Shown here in pieces: positions 30,842 through 38,328 of a stretch of DNA of 64,000 nucleotides. The first letter of the stretch is position 1. Every line of letters begins with the position of its first letter. A model generated the notes under the pieces. It searched no databases. It saw nothing but the letters and a program-made list of their open reading frames with translations, and was not told where the DNA came from. Both the position numbers and the translations under genes were made by a program. The stretch comes from Arsenicicoccus piscis (GTDB lineage Bacteria > Actinomycetota > Actinomycetes > Actinomycetales > Dermatophilaceae): assembly GCF_022568835.1 (NCBI RefSeq), contig NZ_JAKZHV010000004.1, positions 278,587-342,586 of the forward strand, in the 5' to 3' direction.

Positions 30842-30959
30842 TGGCGGCGGCTGTGGGATCTACGTTGTCCCCTCGTTGGTCCCGATGCACTGGGGATCGG
30901 CGTGAGCTCGTCCACGACCCGCGCCACCAACGCCAAGACCGAAGCCGCCAACGTCCCCA

Positions 30960-30965
30960 TAGGGT
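30960..30965 (+). promoter_or_regulatory. -10 box (TAGGGT) for the leaderless 30972 gene
   Basis: TAGGGT ends 6 nt before GTG 30972. It is the best evidence that this unrecognised ORF is a real gene. Confidence 0.5.
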
Positions 30966-30971
30966 AGAGCG

Positions 30972-31379
30972 GTGGATTCAGACTCCGTCTATGGCCGACT
31001 GCCGCGCGGGGTGCACGTCACGGCCCGCGGGGTCACTTATCCAGACGATGCTGCCGAGGCCTGGCTGAATCACGGCGTTCCGTGGCGTGTGGTCCGGCAT
31101 CACGTCCAGGCTGGGGGAGCGTTGACGCGTGGTGCAGTCCATCTTGATGACGGCGGGCGACATCTGGGCCTTCCCGAGGCGTCGATCGATCTCATCGAGG
31201 TCTCGGGGGTTTGGACGGGCGATGACATCGACGTCCACTCGTGGCGTCCGGTGGTGCGCGAGCCCGACGGGCCGCCGATCGGGGATCGTGTTGACTCCGG
31301 CACCCGGAACTCGGTCTACGACAGCATCCCCCACGCGTTGGACGACGAGATCATCGCCACCGGCGCGACTCGAGAGTGA
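30972..31379 (+). CDS. Hypothetical protein, 135 aa, atypical codon use
   Basis: I do not recognise this family. The protein is soluble, acidic and has no signal peptide or membrane segment. Its middle reads VPWRVVRHHVQAGGALTRG and the C-terminus is rich in Asp and Arg. Codons ending in A or T (GAT, TCA, TAT, CCA, GTT, CTT) are clearly more frequent than in neighbouring genes, which suggests transfer or weak selection. GTG 30972 is supported by a leaderless -10 box. The next small ORF begins 7 nt after its stop, so the two may form an operon. Confidence 0.6.
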   Translation: MDSDSVYGRLPRGVHVTARGVTYPDDAAEAWLNHGVPWRVVRHHVQAGGALTRGAVHLDDGGRHLGLPEASIDLIEVSGVWTGDDIDVHSWRPVVREPDGPPIGDRVDSGTRNSVYDSIPHALDDEIIATGATRE

Positions 31380-31385
31380 TCGCTC

Positions 31386-31565
31386 ATGGTTCTGCAGGTG
31401 CCGTTGCTGACCGCCGAGTGGCGCACGTGGGTCGACTCGTGGCGCGGCCGGGCTGCCGTGCAGGTGATCGGTTTCCTCCGCCCAGAGGGCGAGCCGTGGC
31501 GGGCCGCCAGCATCGACCTGCCCACCCGCGGGCCGGAGCCGGGCATCGTCGCGGCCAGTGACTAG
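31386..31565 (+). CDS. Small hypothetical protein, 59 aa
   Basis: ORF from ATG 31386 encoding MVLQVPLLTAEWRTWVDSW and on to IVAASD. No family is recognised. It contains five Trp-containing or hydrophobic stretches but no membrane helix. It lies 6 nt after the preceding stop with a weak GAGAG about 8 nt upstream, so coupled translation is plausible. Its TAG stop is also the start of the murT -10 box. Coding potential is moderate; it would be missed by length-filtered gene callers. Confidence 0.5.
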   Translation: MVLQVPLLTAEWRTWVDSWRGRAAVQVIGFLRPEGEPWRAASIDLPTRGPEPGIVAASD

Positions 31566-31568
31566 GCT
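31563..31568 (+). promoter_or_regulatory. -10 box (TAGGCT) for leaderless murT-gatD
   Basis: TAGGCT starts at the preceding gene's stop codon and ends 7 nt before GTG 31576. Confidence 0.55.
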
Positions 31569-31575
31569 GTCGCTC

Positions 31576-32883
31576 GTGCTTCGGACCCAGGCCGCGATCG
31601 CGGCAGGCAAGGTCGTGCGCGCGGCCTCACGGCTGCGCGGCGGTGGCTCGGCTCTCCCCGGGCTGGTCGCCGAGAAGGTCGACCCGCAGCTGCTGGCCGC
31701 GACGATCGGCCGGCTGCCGGACGGGGTGGTCGTGGTCAGCGGGACCAACGGCAAGACCACCACGACCAAGATGCTGGTCGCGATCGTGCGCGAGCACGGC
31801 AAGGCGGTCTTCACGAACCCGACCGGGTCCAACTTCACTCGCGGGGTGATCTCCGCGATGCTCGCCGAGATCGGGCCGAACGGACGGCTGACCGCCGACC
31901 TCGCGATCCTCGAGCTCGACGAGGCGCACGCGCTGCGTTTCGCCAAGGTCGTGCCACCCACGCACTCGTTGCTGCTCAACGTGGCCCGCGACCAGCTCGA
32001 CCGGTTCGCCGAGATCGACCACACCGCAAGGCTGCTCACCAGCCTCGCCGAGCAGACCTCTACCGGCGTCGTGCTCAACCGCGACGACTCGTTCGTGTCC
32101 CGGATCCAGACGCACGTCCAGCCGGGCGCGACCGTGCGCTGGTTCGGCGTCGACCCCTCGATCGCGGACCGGCTGCCCGAGCTGCAGGAGGCCGACGTCC
32201 GGTTCAGCGACGAGCAGGAGCTGCCCGCCGCCGGCCCGAGCGACGGGCTGCTGAAGCCGCTCGACGACCGCGAGTTCCTGGTCACCTTCGCCGACGGCGA
32301 GGACGTCGGACCGGTGACGCTCCAGCAGCGCGGTCTGGCGGCCATGATCAACGCGACGGCCGCGACGTCGATGGCGCGGATGCTCCTCGGAGAGGCCTTC
32401 CGGCCGGCGCTCGCGACCGCCGCGCTGGCCCGGGTCACGCCGCCGTTCGGTCGCGGTGAGGTCATCGACGTGGAGGGTCAGCCGCTCGAGCTGGTGCTCG
32501 TCAAGAACCCCGCCGGCTTCACCGTGGCCCTCGGCACCTACGGCAGCACGCCGGTGGCCACGATGATCGCGATCAACGACAACTACGCGGACGGGCAGGA
32601 CGTGTCCTGGCTCTACGACGTGAGCTTCGAGTCGCTACGCGAGCGCGGAGTAGCCCTCACCTCGGGAGTCCGGGCCTACGACATGGCGCTGCGGCTGCGC
32701 TACGACGACGTGGTGACGGACGCGGTGGTGCCGGACCTCGAGCAGGCGCTGGACACCTTCCTCGCCGACCACTGGGCCGAGCCCAAGCGGATCTTCTGCA
32801 CCTACACGGCGATGATGCGGCTGCGGCGCGTCCTCGCCGCCCGCTACGACCTGCCGGACTTCGGCGAGGAGGCGACGGCGTGA
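31576..32883 (+). CDS. murT: MurT: lipid II isoglutaminyl synthase, Mur-ligase subunit
   Basis: With GatD it amidates the alpha-carboxyl of D-Glu in the lipid II stem peptide, on the cytosolic side of the membrane. The 435 aa begin with a Mur ligase core: P-loop VVSGTNGKTTTTKML, then GSNFTRGVISAM, LELDEAHA and LLLNVARDQLDRF. The C-terminal DUF1727 region has FTVALGTYG and VSWLYDVSFE. The Cys4 zinc ribbon that interrupts the central domain in staphylococcal and streptococcal MurT is absent: the only Cys is in IFCTYT near the C-terminus. GTG 31576 follows the -10 box; gatD overlaps the stop. Confidence 0.94.
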   Translation: MLRTQAAIAAGKVVRAASRLRGGGSALPGLVAEKVDPQLLAATIGRLPDGVVVVSGTNGKTTTTKMLVAIVREHGKAVFTNPTGSNFTRGVISAMLAEIGPNGRLTADLAILELDEAHALRFAKVVPPTHSLLLNVARDQLDRFAEIDHTARLLTSLAEQTSTGVVLNRDDSFVSRIQTHVQPGATVRWFGVDPSIADRLPELQEADVRFSDEQELPAAGPSDGLLKPLDDREFLVTFADGEDVGPVTLQQRGLAAMINATAATSMARMLLGEAFRPALATAALARVTPPFGRGEVIDVEGQPLELVLVKNPAGFTVALGTYGSTPVATMIAINDNYADGQDVSWLYDVSFESLRERGVALTSGVRAYDMALRLRYDDVVTDAVVPDLEQALDTFLADHWAEPKRIFCTYTAMMRLRRVLAARYDLPDFGEEATA

Positions 32884-33806
32884 GCACGGGCACGGGGATC
32901 AGCACGGAGTTGGGCACGGGACACGGGGCCGGACAGGGCAGGGGCAAGGGCACGGTGCGGGTGGTCCACCTGTATCCGCGCGAGATGAGCATCTACGGCG
33001 ACCTCGGCAACACGCGTGCCCTGGTGTCACGGCTGCGCTGGCACGGTTACGAGGTCGACCTCGTCAACCACGGCCCTGGCGACCGCTTCCCCGACGACCC
33101 GCACCTGGTGCTCGGTGGCGGTGGTCAGGACTCGGGGCAGGCGCGCGTGGAGGACGACCTCGCCGTGATCGGCGACCGACTCAAGGAGCTCGCCGCCGAC
33201 GGGGTGCCGATGCTGATGATCTGCGGGATGTACCAGCTCTTCGGCAACGCCTTCCTCACCGTCGAGGGCCAGCGGCTGCCGGGCCTCGGCATCCTCGATG
33301 TCACCACGCAGGGCAACGACAAGCGGATGATCGGCGGCGTCGCCCTCACCACCGAGTTCGGTGACGTCGTCGGCTACGAGAACCACTCGGGATCGACGAT
33401 TCTCGGCCCGGGGCAGCAGCCGTTCGGGCGGGTGCGCGCGGGCCTCGGCAACAACGGCAACGACGGCACCGAGGGCGCGGTGACCAACCGGGTCTACGGC
33501 ACCTACCTGCACGGCCCGGTGCTGCCCGCCAACCCCGCCCTCGCGGACGGACTGCTGCGCTTCGCCGTAGAACGTGCCACGGGTCGGGCGTTCGAGCCCG
33601 AGCCCATCGACGACAGCCTCGCCGACCAGGCCCGCACCCGCCAGGTCGCTCGACTCCTGGCCGCGGCCAAGCGGTCCTCGCGTGGGCGTCTCGGGGTGGC
33701 CCGCCGCGGTGTCGGTGTGGCGCGCCGCAGCGTCGGCCCGCTGCGCGGCGACGGCCGGGGTGCGAAATGCGACGAAAGTGCACCAACCGTCACTGTGAGT
33801 GATTAG
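32880..33806 (+). CDS. gatD: GatD: lipid II isoglutaminyl synthase, glutamine amidotransferase subunit
   Basis: Class I glutaminase that supplies ammonia to MurT. The family core (about 26-245) shows VHLYPREMSIYGDLGN, the nucleophile C115 in MLMICGMYQLFGNAF, and the catalytic His in YGTYLHGPVLPANP. The GTG start overlaps the murT stop (GTGA). Two oddities flank the core: a 24-residue Gly/Thr-rich N-terminus from GGGCAC-type repeats, and an Arg-rich tail (about 268-298, GRLGVARRGVGVARRS) that could contact membrane or partner. An internal GTG just before VRVVHLYP is an alternative start. Confidence 0.93.
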   Translation: MSTGTGISTELGTGHGAGQGRGKGTVRVVHLYPREMSIYGDLGNTRALVSRLRWHGYEVDLVNHGPGDRFPDDPHLVLGGGGQDSGQARVEDDLAVIGDRLKELAADGVPMLMICGMYQLFGNAFLTVEGQRLPGLGILDVTTQGNDKRMIGGVALTTEFGDVVGYENHSGSTILGPGQQPFGRVRAGLGNNGNDGTEGAVTNRVYGTYLHGPVLPANPALADGLLRFAVERATGRAFEPEPIDDSLADQARTRQVARLLAAAKRSSRGRLGVARRGVGVARRSVGPLRGDGRGAKCDESAPTVTVSD

Positions 33807-33859
33807 AGTGGGCGGCGACAGCGCGTAGTAGTCACGCTCCGCTGTCGCTGGGAAGGTTG

Positions 33860-34657
33860 ATGCCACGTCAGGCCGCGTCCGACGCGCCGACCGACGACGT
33901 CCTCGAGACCGACTCCGCCACCAACCAGGTCAACGGCCCCAGCATCGCGGTCTACGGGGCCTATCAGGCACGGCTCGCCGTGCAGTTGCTCACGAGGCTG
34001 ACGTGGGACGAGGGCATGGCCGGCAGCCACGTCGCGGACGCCGTGGCGATCTCGCCCGACGACCTCGCGCCGTGGACGAGCGTGATGACGCCCGCGGCCG
34101 AGGCCAAGCTGCATCGGCTGGTGGCGAGCTACAACGCCGGCGCGTCCGGCGCGCGCGGTCGGCTCTTCCCGATCGTGAGCGCCAACGTGCCGGCGGAGTA
34201 CGGCATGGGCATGCGGCCGCGGGCCAAGAGCTTCGTGACCGACCGGTCCCTCGGGTCGGCCCGGGTCGCCACCGTGGCCGGGCACGGCGACCAGGTGCGC
34301 ATCAGCTTCCCGACGACGGTGGACTACCACTTCGTGCTGGGTGGGCGGACCCTGACCTGCACGACCGAGCGGCAGTCGTCGTTCGTGCTGTCCCGGGCGA
34401 CCGGGCGGTGGCTGATCGTCGACTGGCACAACACCGACAAGGTCATCTCGATGATGGACTCGGGCGCCGCCGTCCAGGTGCCCGCCCGGTCGACGTCGCC
34501 CACCACGCGGCGGCCAGTGCCCCGAGCGGGATCTCCATCACGTGGGTGTAGATCGAGAACAGCACCACGCCTGCCGCTGCCGGCGCCGGGGTCGCACCGA
34601 ATGCGACCAGCGCTGCGGCCGTGCCGGTCTCGGTCACGCCGACCCCGCCGGGCGTGA
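33860..34657 (+). CDS. Hypothetical protein with possible NTF2-like fold
   Basis: No family is recognised with confidence. The part up to about residue 200 looks coding: helical start (YGAYQARLAVQLLTRLTWDE), then strands such as RISFPTTVDYHFVLGG and SRATGRWLIVDWHNTDKV, reminiscent of SnoaL/NTF2-like folds. After that the frame runs 215 bp into the convergent membrane gene and becomes Arg/Pro/Ser-rich. The true stop may therefore have been lost or masked by an indel near 34460-34500. ATG 33860 lies close to GGGAAGG. TAGAGT at 33804 could be its promoter. Confidence 0.55.
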   Translation: MPRQAASDAPTDDVLETDSATNQVNGPSIAVYGAYQARLAVQLLTRLTWDEGMAGSHVADAVAISPDDLAPWTSVMTPAAEAKLHRLVASYNAGASGARGRLFPIVSANVPAEYGMGMRPRAKSFVTDRSLGSARVATVAGHGDQVRISFPTTVDYHFVLGGRTLTCTTERQSSFVLSRATGRWLIVDWHNTDKVISMMDSGAAVQVPARSTSPTTRRPVPRAGSPSRGCRSRTAPRLPLPAPGSHRMRPALRPCRSRSRRPRRA

Positions 34658-35504
34658 TGCCGACCGAGGTGAGCAACCGGCCCAGCGCGAAGGCCGCGAA
34701 CAGCGGACCGAGGGGGAGGTCTACCCCGGTCGTGCGCAGGCAGACGCAGAAGAGGACGAGCTGCACCGCGAAGAAGCCGGCGAGACCGAGCGACATGGTG
34801 AGCCAGCGCTGCCGCACGACGTCACCGATCTGGACGCGCACGGTGTGCACGGCCCCCGTCAGCGAGAGGTCGGGGTCGTGGCGCAGGCGGCGCAGCAGCG
34901 CGCCGACGGACCGGTCCAGCGCGTGGGCGACGGCCTGCCCGAAGCGCTCGGACGCCAACGTCCCGACGACCACCACGACGAGCAGCAGACCCACCGCGAC
35001 GCCGGACGCGGCACCGGCCAGCACCCCGTCCGGCAGGTGCTCACCGGAGCCCAGGACCGCGCCGATCCCGATGATGGGCAACAACATTCGCCCGACGACG
35101 TTCCAGATCCCCGTCACGACCAGCGAGGTGGAGATCTGGCGGGCGTCGAAGCCGAAGGAGCGATACATCGCGTAGGTCGCCGCCGCTCCGACCGCCCCAC
35201 CGCCGGGCAGCAGGTTGCCGGCGGCCGAGCCGGCCAGGTTGGTGGCCAACGCATCTCGGTGCCTCAGCCCCGGCAGCGACCCGGTCATCGTGAACGTGTA
35301 GCTCCACAGGGCCACCACCGCGATCAGTGCGAAAAGCGTTGCGCGGCCTAGCCCTACGCGAGACAGGGTGTCCCACACCGCGCCCCAGGTGGTCTGGGCC
35401 GCGATCGGCAGGCCCCACACGAGCAGCGCCACGGCCAGGGCGATCCCGACGACCGCGCGCAGCACCGAGCCGGTGGACCAGCGGCGCGGTGTCGACTCGG
35501 TCAC
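34443..35504 (-). CDS. Lysylphosphatidylglycerol synthase-like transmembrane protein (UPF0104/LPG_synthase_TM)
   Basis: Integral membrane protein of 353 aa with about 8 helices and the family motifs SAAGNLLPGGGAVGAAATYAM (cited GNLLPGGGAVG), GIWNVVGRMLLP and GITPGGVGVTETG. Such proteins act as lipid flippases or as the membrane part of aminoacyl-lipid synthases; here the soluble synthase domain is missing, so flippase-like transport is the better guess. The GTG at 35504 overlaps the PIG-L stop by 4 nt (GTGA), so they form an operon. Its 3' end overlaps the opposite ORF. Confidence 0.82.
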   Translation of the reverse strand: MTESTPRRWSTGSVLRAVVGIALAVALLVWGLPIAAQTTWGAVWDTLSRVGLGRATLFALIAVVALWSYTFTMTGSLPGLRHRDALATNLAGSAAGNLLPGGGAVGAAATYAMYRSFGFDARQISTSLVVTGIWNVVGRMLLPIIGIGAVLGSGEHLPDGVLAGAASGVAVGLLLVVVVVGTLASERFGQAVAHALDRSVGALLRRLRHDPDLSLTGAVHTVRVQIGDVVRQRWLTMSLGLAGFFAVQLVLFCVCLRTTGVDLPLGPLFAAFALGRLLTSVGITPGGVGVTETGTAAALVAFGATPAPAAAGVVLFSIYTHVMEIPLGALAAAWWATSTGRAPGRRRPSPSSR

Positions 35505-36322
35505 GTCGGCTCGTCGAAGATCGACCGTCGCACCGGGCTGCCCGGCGCCGCAGCGGGATCGACGAACCACTCGCGCCCGAAGACCACGTCGTAGAGCGGC
35601 CGCGGGATCCGCAGGAAGGCGGCGAGCGTGCGGTCGGCGTCCCCGGGTGCGGCGGCCTGGGAGGCGTGGGCGCGCATCGAGGCGCGCTTGGCCGTGATGT
35701 GGCGGATCACCGAGATGCGGTGCGTGATCTGCGATCTCGCGGAGTAGGCGCGATCGAACGAATCCCGGTCGAAATCGGCCGGGAACCGGTAGACCTTGGC
35801 GACGAGGTCCAGTGCTCGACAGATCGTGTCGCGCGGGACCGTGGCCTGCAGGACGCGCGCGGTGCCGGCGAGCTCGGCGGCCCGAGCGCCGACCTCGTGC
35901 ACCCGCACGTGGTCGCGGTGCCCGTAGCCCCCGTTGGCGTCGTAGGTGAGCAGCACGTCGGCCTGCTCCTCGCGCAGGATCGCGGCGAGCCGCTCGGCGG
36001 CCTCGTCGACCGGCGCTCGGACGAACCGCTGGCGACCCGGCGGGTCGGGGTAGAGCTCGGGGCCCATGCCGGAGTCGGCGTAGCCGAGGTACTCGACGCG
36101 CGCGACCCCGAGGGCGTCGGCGCTGGCCTGCAGCTCGGCGAGCCGGCGGCGGCCGAGCTCACCCTCGGCGCCGGCGAACTCCGCGCCGGTGAGGCCGAGG
36201 TCGCCGTCGGTCGCGACGACGAGCACGACCCGGTGGCCTTCGGCGGCGGCCCGGGCCATGGTGCCCGAGGTGAGCAGGGCCTCGTCGTCGGGGTGGGCGT
36301 GGAAGGCGAGAAGTGTCGACAT
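35501..36322 (-). CDS. PIG-L family zinc-dependent deacetylase
   Basis: LmbE/PIG-L type N-acetylglucosamine deacetylase-like enzyme of 273 aa. The zinc/catalytic motif FHAHPDDEAL is at residues 7-16, and the distal zinc His is in GGYGHRDHVRVHEVG. It probably removes acetyl from a GlcNAc-containing small molecule or lipid. It differs from MshB in the surrounding sequence, so mycothiol synthesis is not implied. ATG 36322 has GGAGG 3-4 nt upstream; the ATG at 36331 would overlap that site. The LPG-type membrane gene downstream and the GT4 gene divergent from it suggest a glycolipid pathway. Confidence 0.88.
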   Translation of the reverse strand: MSTLLAFHAHPDDEALLTSGTMARAAAEGHRVVLVVATDGDLGLTGAEFAGAEGELGRRRLAELQASADALGVARVEYLGYADSGMGPELYPDPPGRQRFVRAPVDEAAERLAAILREEQADVLLTYDANGGYGHRDHVRVHEVGARAAELAGTARVLQATVPRDTICRALDLVAKVYRFPADFDRDSFDRAYSARSQITHRISVIRHITAKRASMRAHASQAAAPGDADRTLAAFLRIPRPLYDVVFGREWFVDPAAAPGSPVRRSIFDEPT

Positions 36323-36343
36323 CGCCTCCATCTTTGCGCATGG

Positions 36344-36349
36344 CAGGCT
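36344..36349 (+). promoter_or_regulatory. -10 box (CAGGCT) for the leaderless GT4 gene
   Basis: CAGGCT ends 7 nt before GTG 36357, in the 34-bp gap to the divergent PIG-L gene. Confidence 0.45.
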
Positions 36350-36356
36350 GTGCCCT

Positions 36357-37556
36357 GTGAAGGTCGCCCTGGTCTCGGACTGCTACCTGCCGCGCCTCGG
36401 CGGGATCGAGGTCGCGGTGCACTCCCTCGCCGGTGCGCTCGCCGCCCGAGGGCACGAGGTGGTCGTGGTGACCGCCACCCGCGCGGATGGCGCTGGCGAG
36501 GCTGGCGAGGCTGCTGGCGCGCCAGGTGCTACGGAGGCCGGTGCGGAGCGCGGCACGGTGCGAGGCACGGACGACGGGGCGGTGCTCGTCGTGCGGCTGC
36601 CACCGCCGGTGGGTCGGCTCCCGGTCAACCCGTTGGCGACGCGGTCGGTCCGGGCGCTGCTCGCCGACGTGGACGTCGTGCACGCCCAGCTCGGCGTGGT
36701 GAGCCCGTTCGCCGTCGATGCCGTGCGCTCGGCGCTGGCCGTGGGTGTGCCGGTGGCGGCGACCTTCCATTCGCTCGTCGGCCCGGCGGCTGCCCGGGCG
36801 CTGAGCGTCTCCGGTCGGGTGGGTCGCTGGGCCAAGGCCGGCGTAGCCCTCTCGGCCGTCTCCAGCGCAGCCGCCGTCCCCGTCGGGCGGCTCGCCGGTG
36901 GCGCCCCGGTGGCGCTGCTGCCCAACGCCGTGGACACCGCCCTGTGGCGACCCGTCGACCCCGACCCACGGCCCGGTGCCGGCGAGCTGGCCGCACACCC
37001 CGAGCGACCCGTGCGGGTGGTCACGGCGACCCGGCTGGCAGGTCGCAAGCGGCCCGTCGCGTTCGTCGAGATCGTGGCCCAGGCGCTCGAGCAGCTGCCG
37101 CCCGGGCAGGCGGCGGAGGTCGAGGTCTACGGCGAGGGGCGGGAGCGGTCGGCGGTCGAGCACGCGGTCGCCAGGCACGGCCTCACAGACCGAGTCCGCC
37201 TGTGCGGCAGAGTGGCTCGAGAACGTTTGCCCGAGATCTACAGCAACGCAGACCTTTTCGTGTCGTCGGTCGAGATGGAGGCGTTCGGCATCGCCGCGCT
37301 CGAGGCGCGGTCGTGCGGTCTGCCGGTCCTCGGACGGGAGGGCACGGGGCTGCGTGACTTCGTGGTGCCGGGGGAGTCGGGGCATCTCGAGGGGTCCGAC
37401 GGGGAGCTCGCCACCAGGCTGGCCGAGCTGGTCGCCGACCATGCGGCGCGCGACCGGATCCGGCAGCACAACCGCAACACCCCTGTCTCGCAAACGATCT
37501 CGGCGCTCACCGAAGCCGCGATGCGGGAGTACGACCGAGCTGCGAAGGAGAGCTGA
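36357..37556 (+). CDS. GT4-family glycosyltransferase
   Basis: Cytosolic, membrane-associated GT-B retaining glycosyltransferase of 399 aa. The N-terminal acceptor domain starts VKVALVSDCYLPRLGGIEV with the glycine-rich loop. The C-terminal domain has TRLAGRKRPVAFVEI and the EX7E signature in EMEAFGIAALEARSCGLPVL. Layout resembles PimB/PimC-like and MshA-like transferases, but the sugar and acceptor cannot be told. A low-complexity Ala/Gly/Glu insert (about 44-68) sits in the first domain. Its stop overlaps the NUDIX start (TGATG). Confidence 0.88.
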   Translation: MKVALVSDCYLPRLGGIEVAVHSLAGALAARGHEVVVVTATRADGAGEAGEAAGAPGATEAGAERGTVRGTDDGAVLVVRLPPPVGRLPVNPLATRSVRALLADVDVVHAQLGVVSPFAVDAVRSALAVGVPVAATFHSLVGPAAARALSVSGRVGRWAKAGVALSAVSSAAAVPVGRLAGGAPVALLPNAVDTALWRPVDPDPRPGAGELAAHPERPVRVVTATRLAGRKRPVAFVEIVAQALEQLPPGQAAEVEVYGEGRERSAVEHAVARHGLTDRVRLCGRVARERLPEIYSNADLFVSSVEMEAFGIAALEARSCGLPVLGREGTGLRDFVVPGESGHLEGSDGELATRLAELVADHAARDRIRQHNRNTPVSQTISALTEAAMREYDRAAKES

Positions 37557-38263
37557 TGTCGGCCGAGGTGCAGGTCCGCGGCGTGGTTGCCCCGGCCGCC
37601 GGTGAGTCCGGCGGTGTCGTCGTCGAGGCCGAGCTCCCGCACGGAGCGGACCCCGCCGCCCTGCTGCTGGCGCGCGGGTGGTCGCCGGAGGGGCCGGTCG
37701 CCGCCACCCGCACCGACGCCGGGAGCCTGCGGCTGGACTACCTGGTGGCGGCGCAGCCGGTGACGCCGGTGCCGCTGGCGCAGCCCGAGCCGCGGCTCGA
37801 CGAGGGGTTGACCGCGCAGGACGTCGCCGGGGCGGTGCGGTATCGCCGGGTTGCGGCCTACGCCCTGGTCGTGAGCGACCGCGGGGTGCTGCTGACCGAG
37901 CTGTCCGACCGCACGAGCGCCCCCGGCTGGTGGAACCTGCCCGGCGGCGGTCTCGACCCGGGCGAGGCACCCGAGGACGGCGTGCGCCGCGAGGTCTGGG
38001 AGGAGACCGGGCAGCGGGTGCAGGTCCGGCGGCTGCGGGGCGTCGGCGCCGCGCACTGGATCGGCCGGGCACCCGGCGGCCACGTGGAGGACTTCCAGGC
38101 GATCCGGGTGATCTACGAGGCTGGCTGCGAGCACCCCACGGACCCGGTCGTGCACGACGTCGGCGGCACCACCGCCTCGGCCGCCTGGGTGCCCCTGGAC
38201 GCCGCCCGCGCCGGCGCGGTCCCGGTGGTGCAGAGCTTCGCGGCGCTCGTCGAGGCGCTGTAG
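37556..38263 (+). CDS. NUDIX hydrolase with N-terminal extension
   Basis: Predicted nucleoside-diphosphate-linked substrate hydrolase, 235 aa. The NUDIX box GGGLDPGEAPEDGVRREVWEETGQ (cited from GGGLDPGEAPEDG and RREVWEETGQ) matches GX5EX7REUXEEXGU at about residues 131-154. About 95 residues precede the NUDIX fold and resemble no domain I can name. ATG 37556 overlaps the GT4 stop and has AAGGAG upstream, so both genes are cotranslated; it might act on a sugar nucleotide of that pathway. Substrate unknown. Confidence 0.87.
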   Translation: MSAEVQVRGVVAPAAGESGGVVVEAELPHGADPAALLLARGWSPEGPVAATRTDAGSLRLDYLVAAQPVTPVPLAQPEPRLDEGLTAQDVAGAVRYRRVAAYALVVSDRGVLLTELSDRTSAPGWWNLPGGGLDPGEAPEDGVRREVWEETGQRVQVRRLRGVGAAHWIGRAPGGHVEDFQAIRVIYEAGCEHPTDPVVHDVGGTTASAAWVPLDAARAGAVPVVQSFAALVEAL

Positions 38264-38274
38264 CCCGCCCCGGT

Positions 38275-38322
38275 CGGGTTCGGGCGCGCAGACGGGGCCG
38301 AGCGAGCGCGCCCGACCCCGTC
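38275..38322. terminator. Hairpins between convergent NUDIX and aldehyde dehydrogenase genes
   Basis: TCGGGCGCGC (38280-38289) pairs with 38306-38315, and GACGGGG (38291-38297) with CCCCGTC (38316-38322). The two stems exclude each other. The gap is only 65 bp, so a shared bidirectional terminator is likely. Confidence 0.5.
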
Positions 38323-38328
38323 ACCGGC

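Noticed and set aside
35501..37556. PIG-L plus GT4 as MshB/MshA of mycothiol synthesis
   Set aside because: The deacetylase's sequence around the HPDDE motif differs from MshB, and the two genes are divergent; a general glycolipid role is safer.
38289..38322. Part of the palindromic repeat family
   Set aside because: The hairpin here shares none of the GAGATGGC/CTGCCGT words of the repeats at 12.2 and 21.2 kb.
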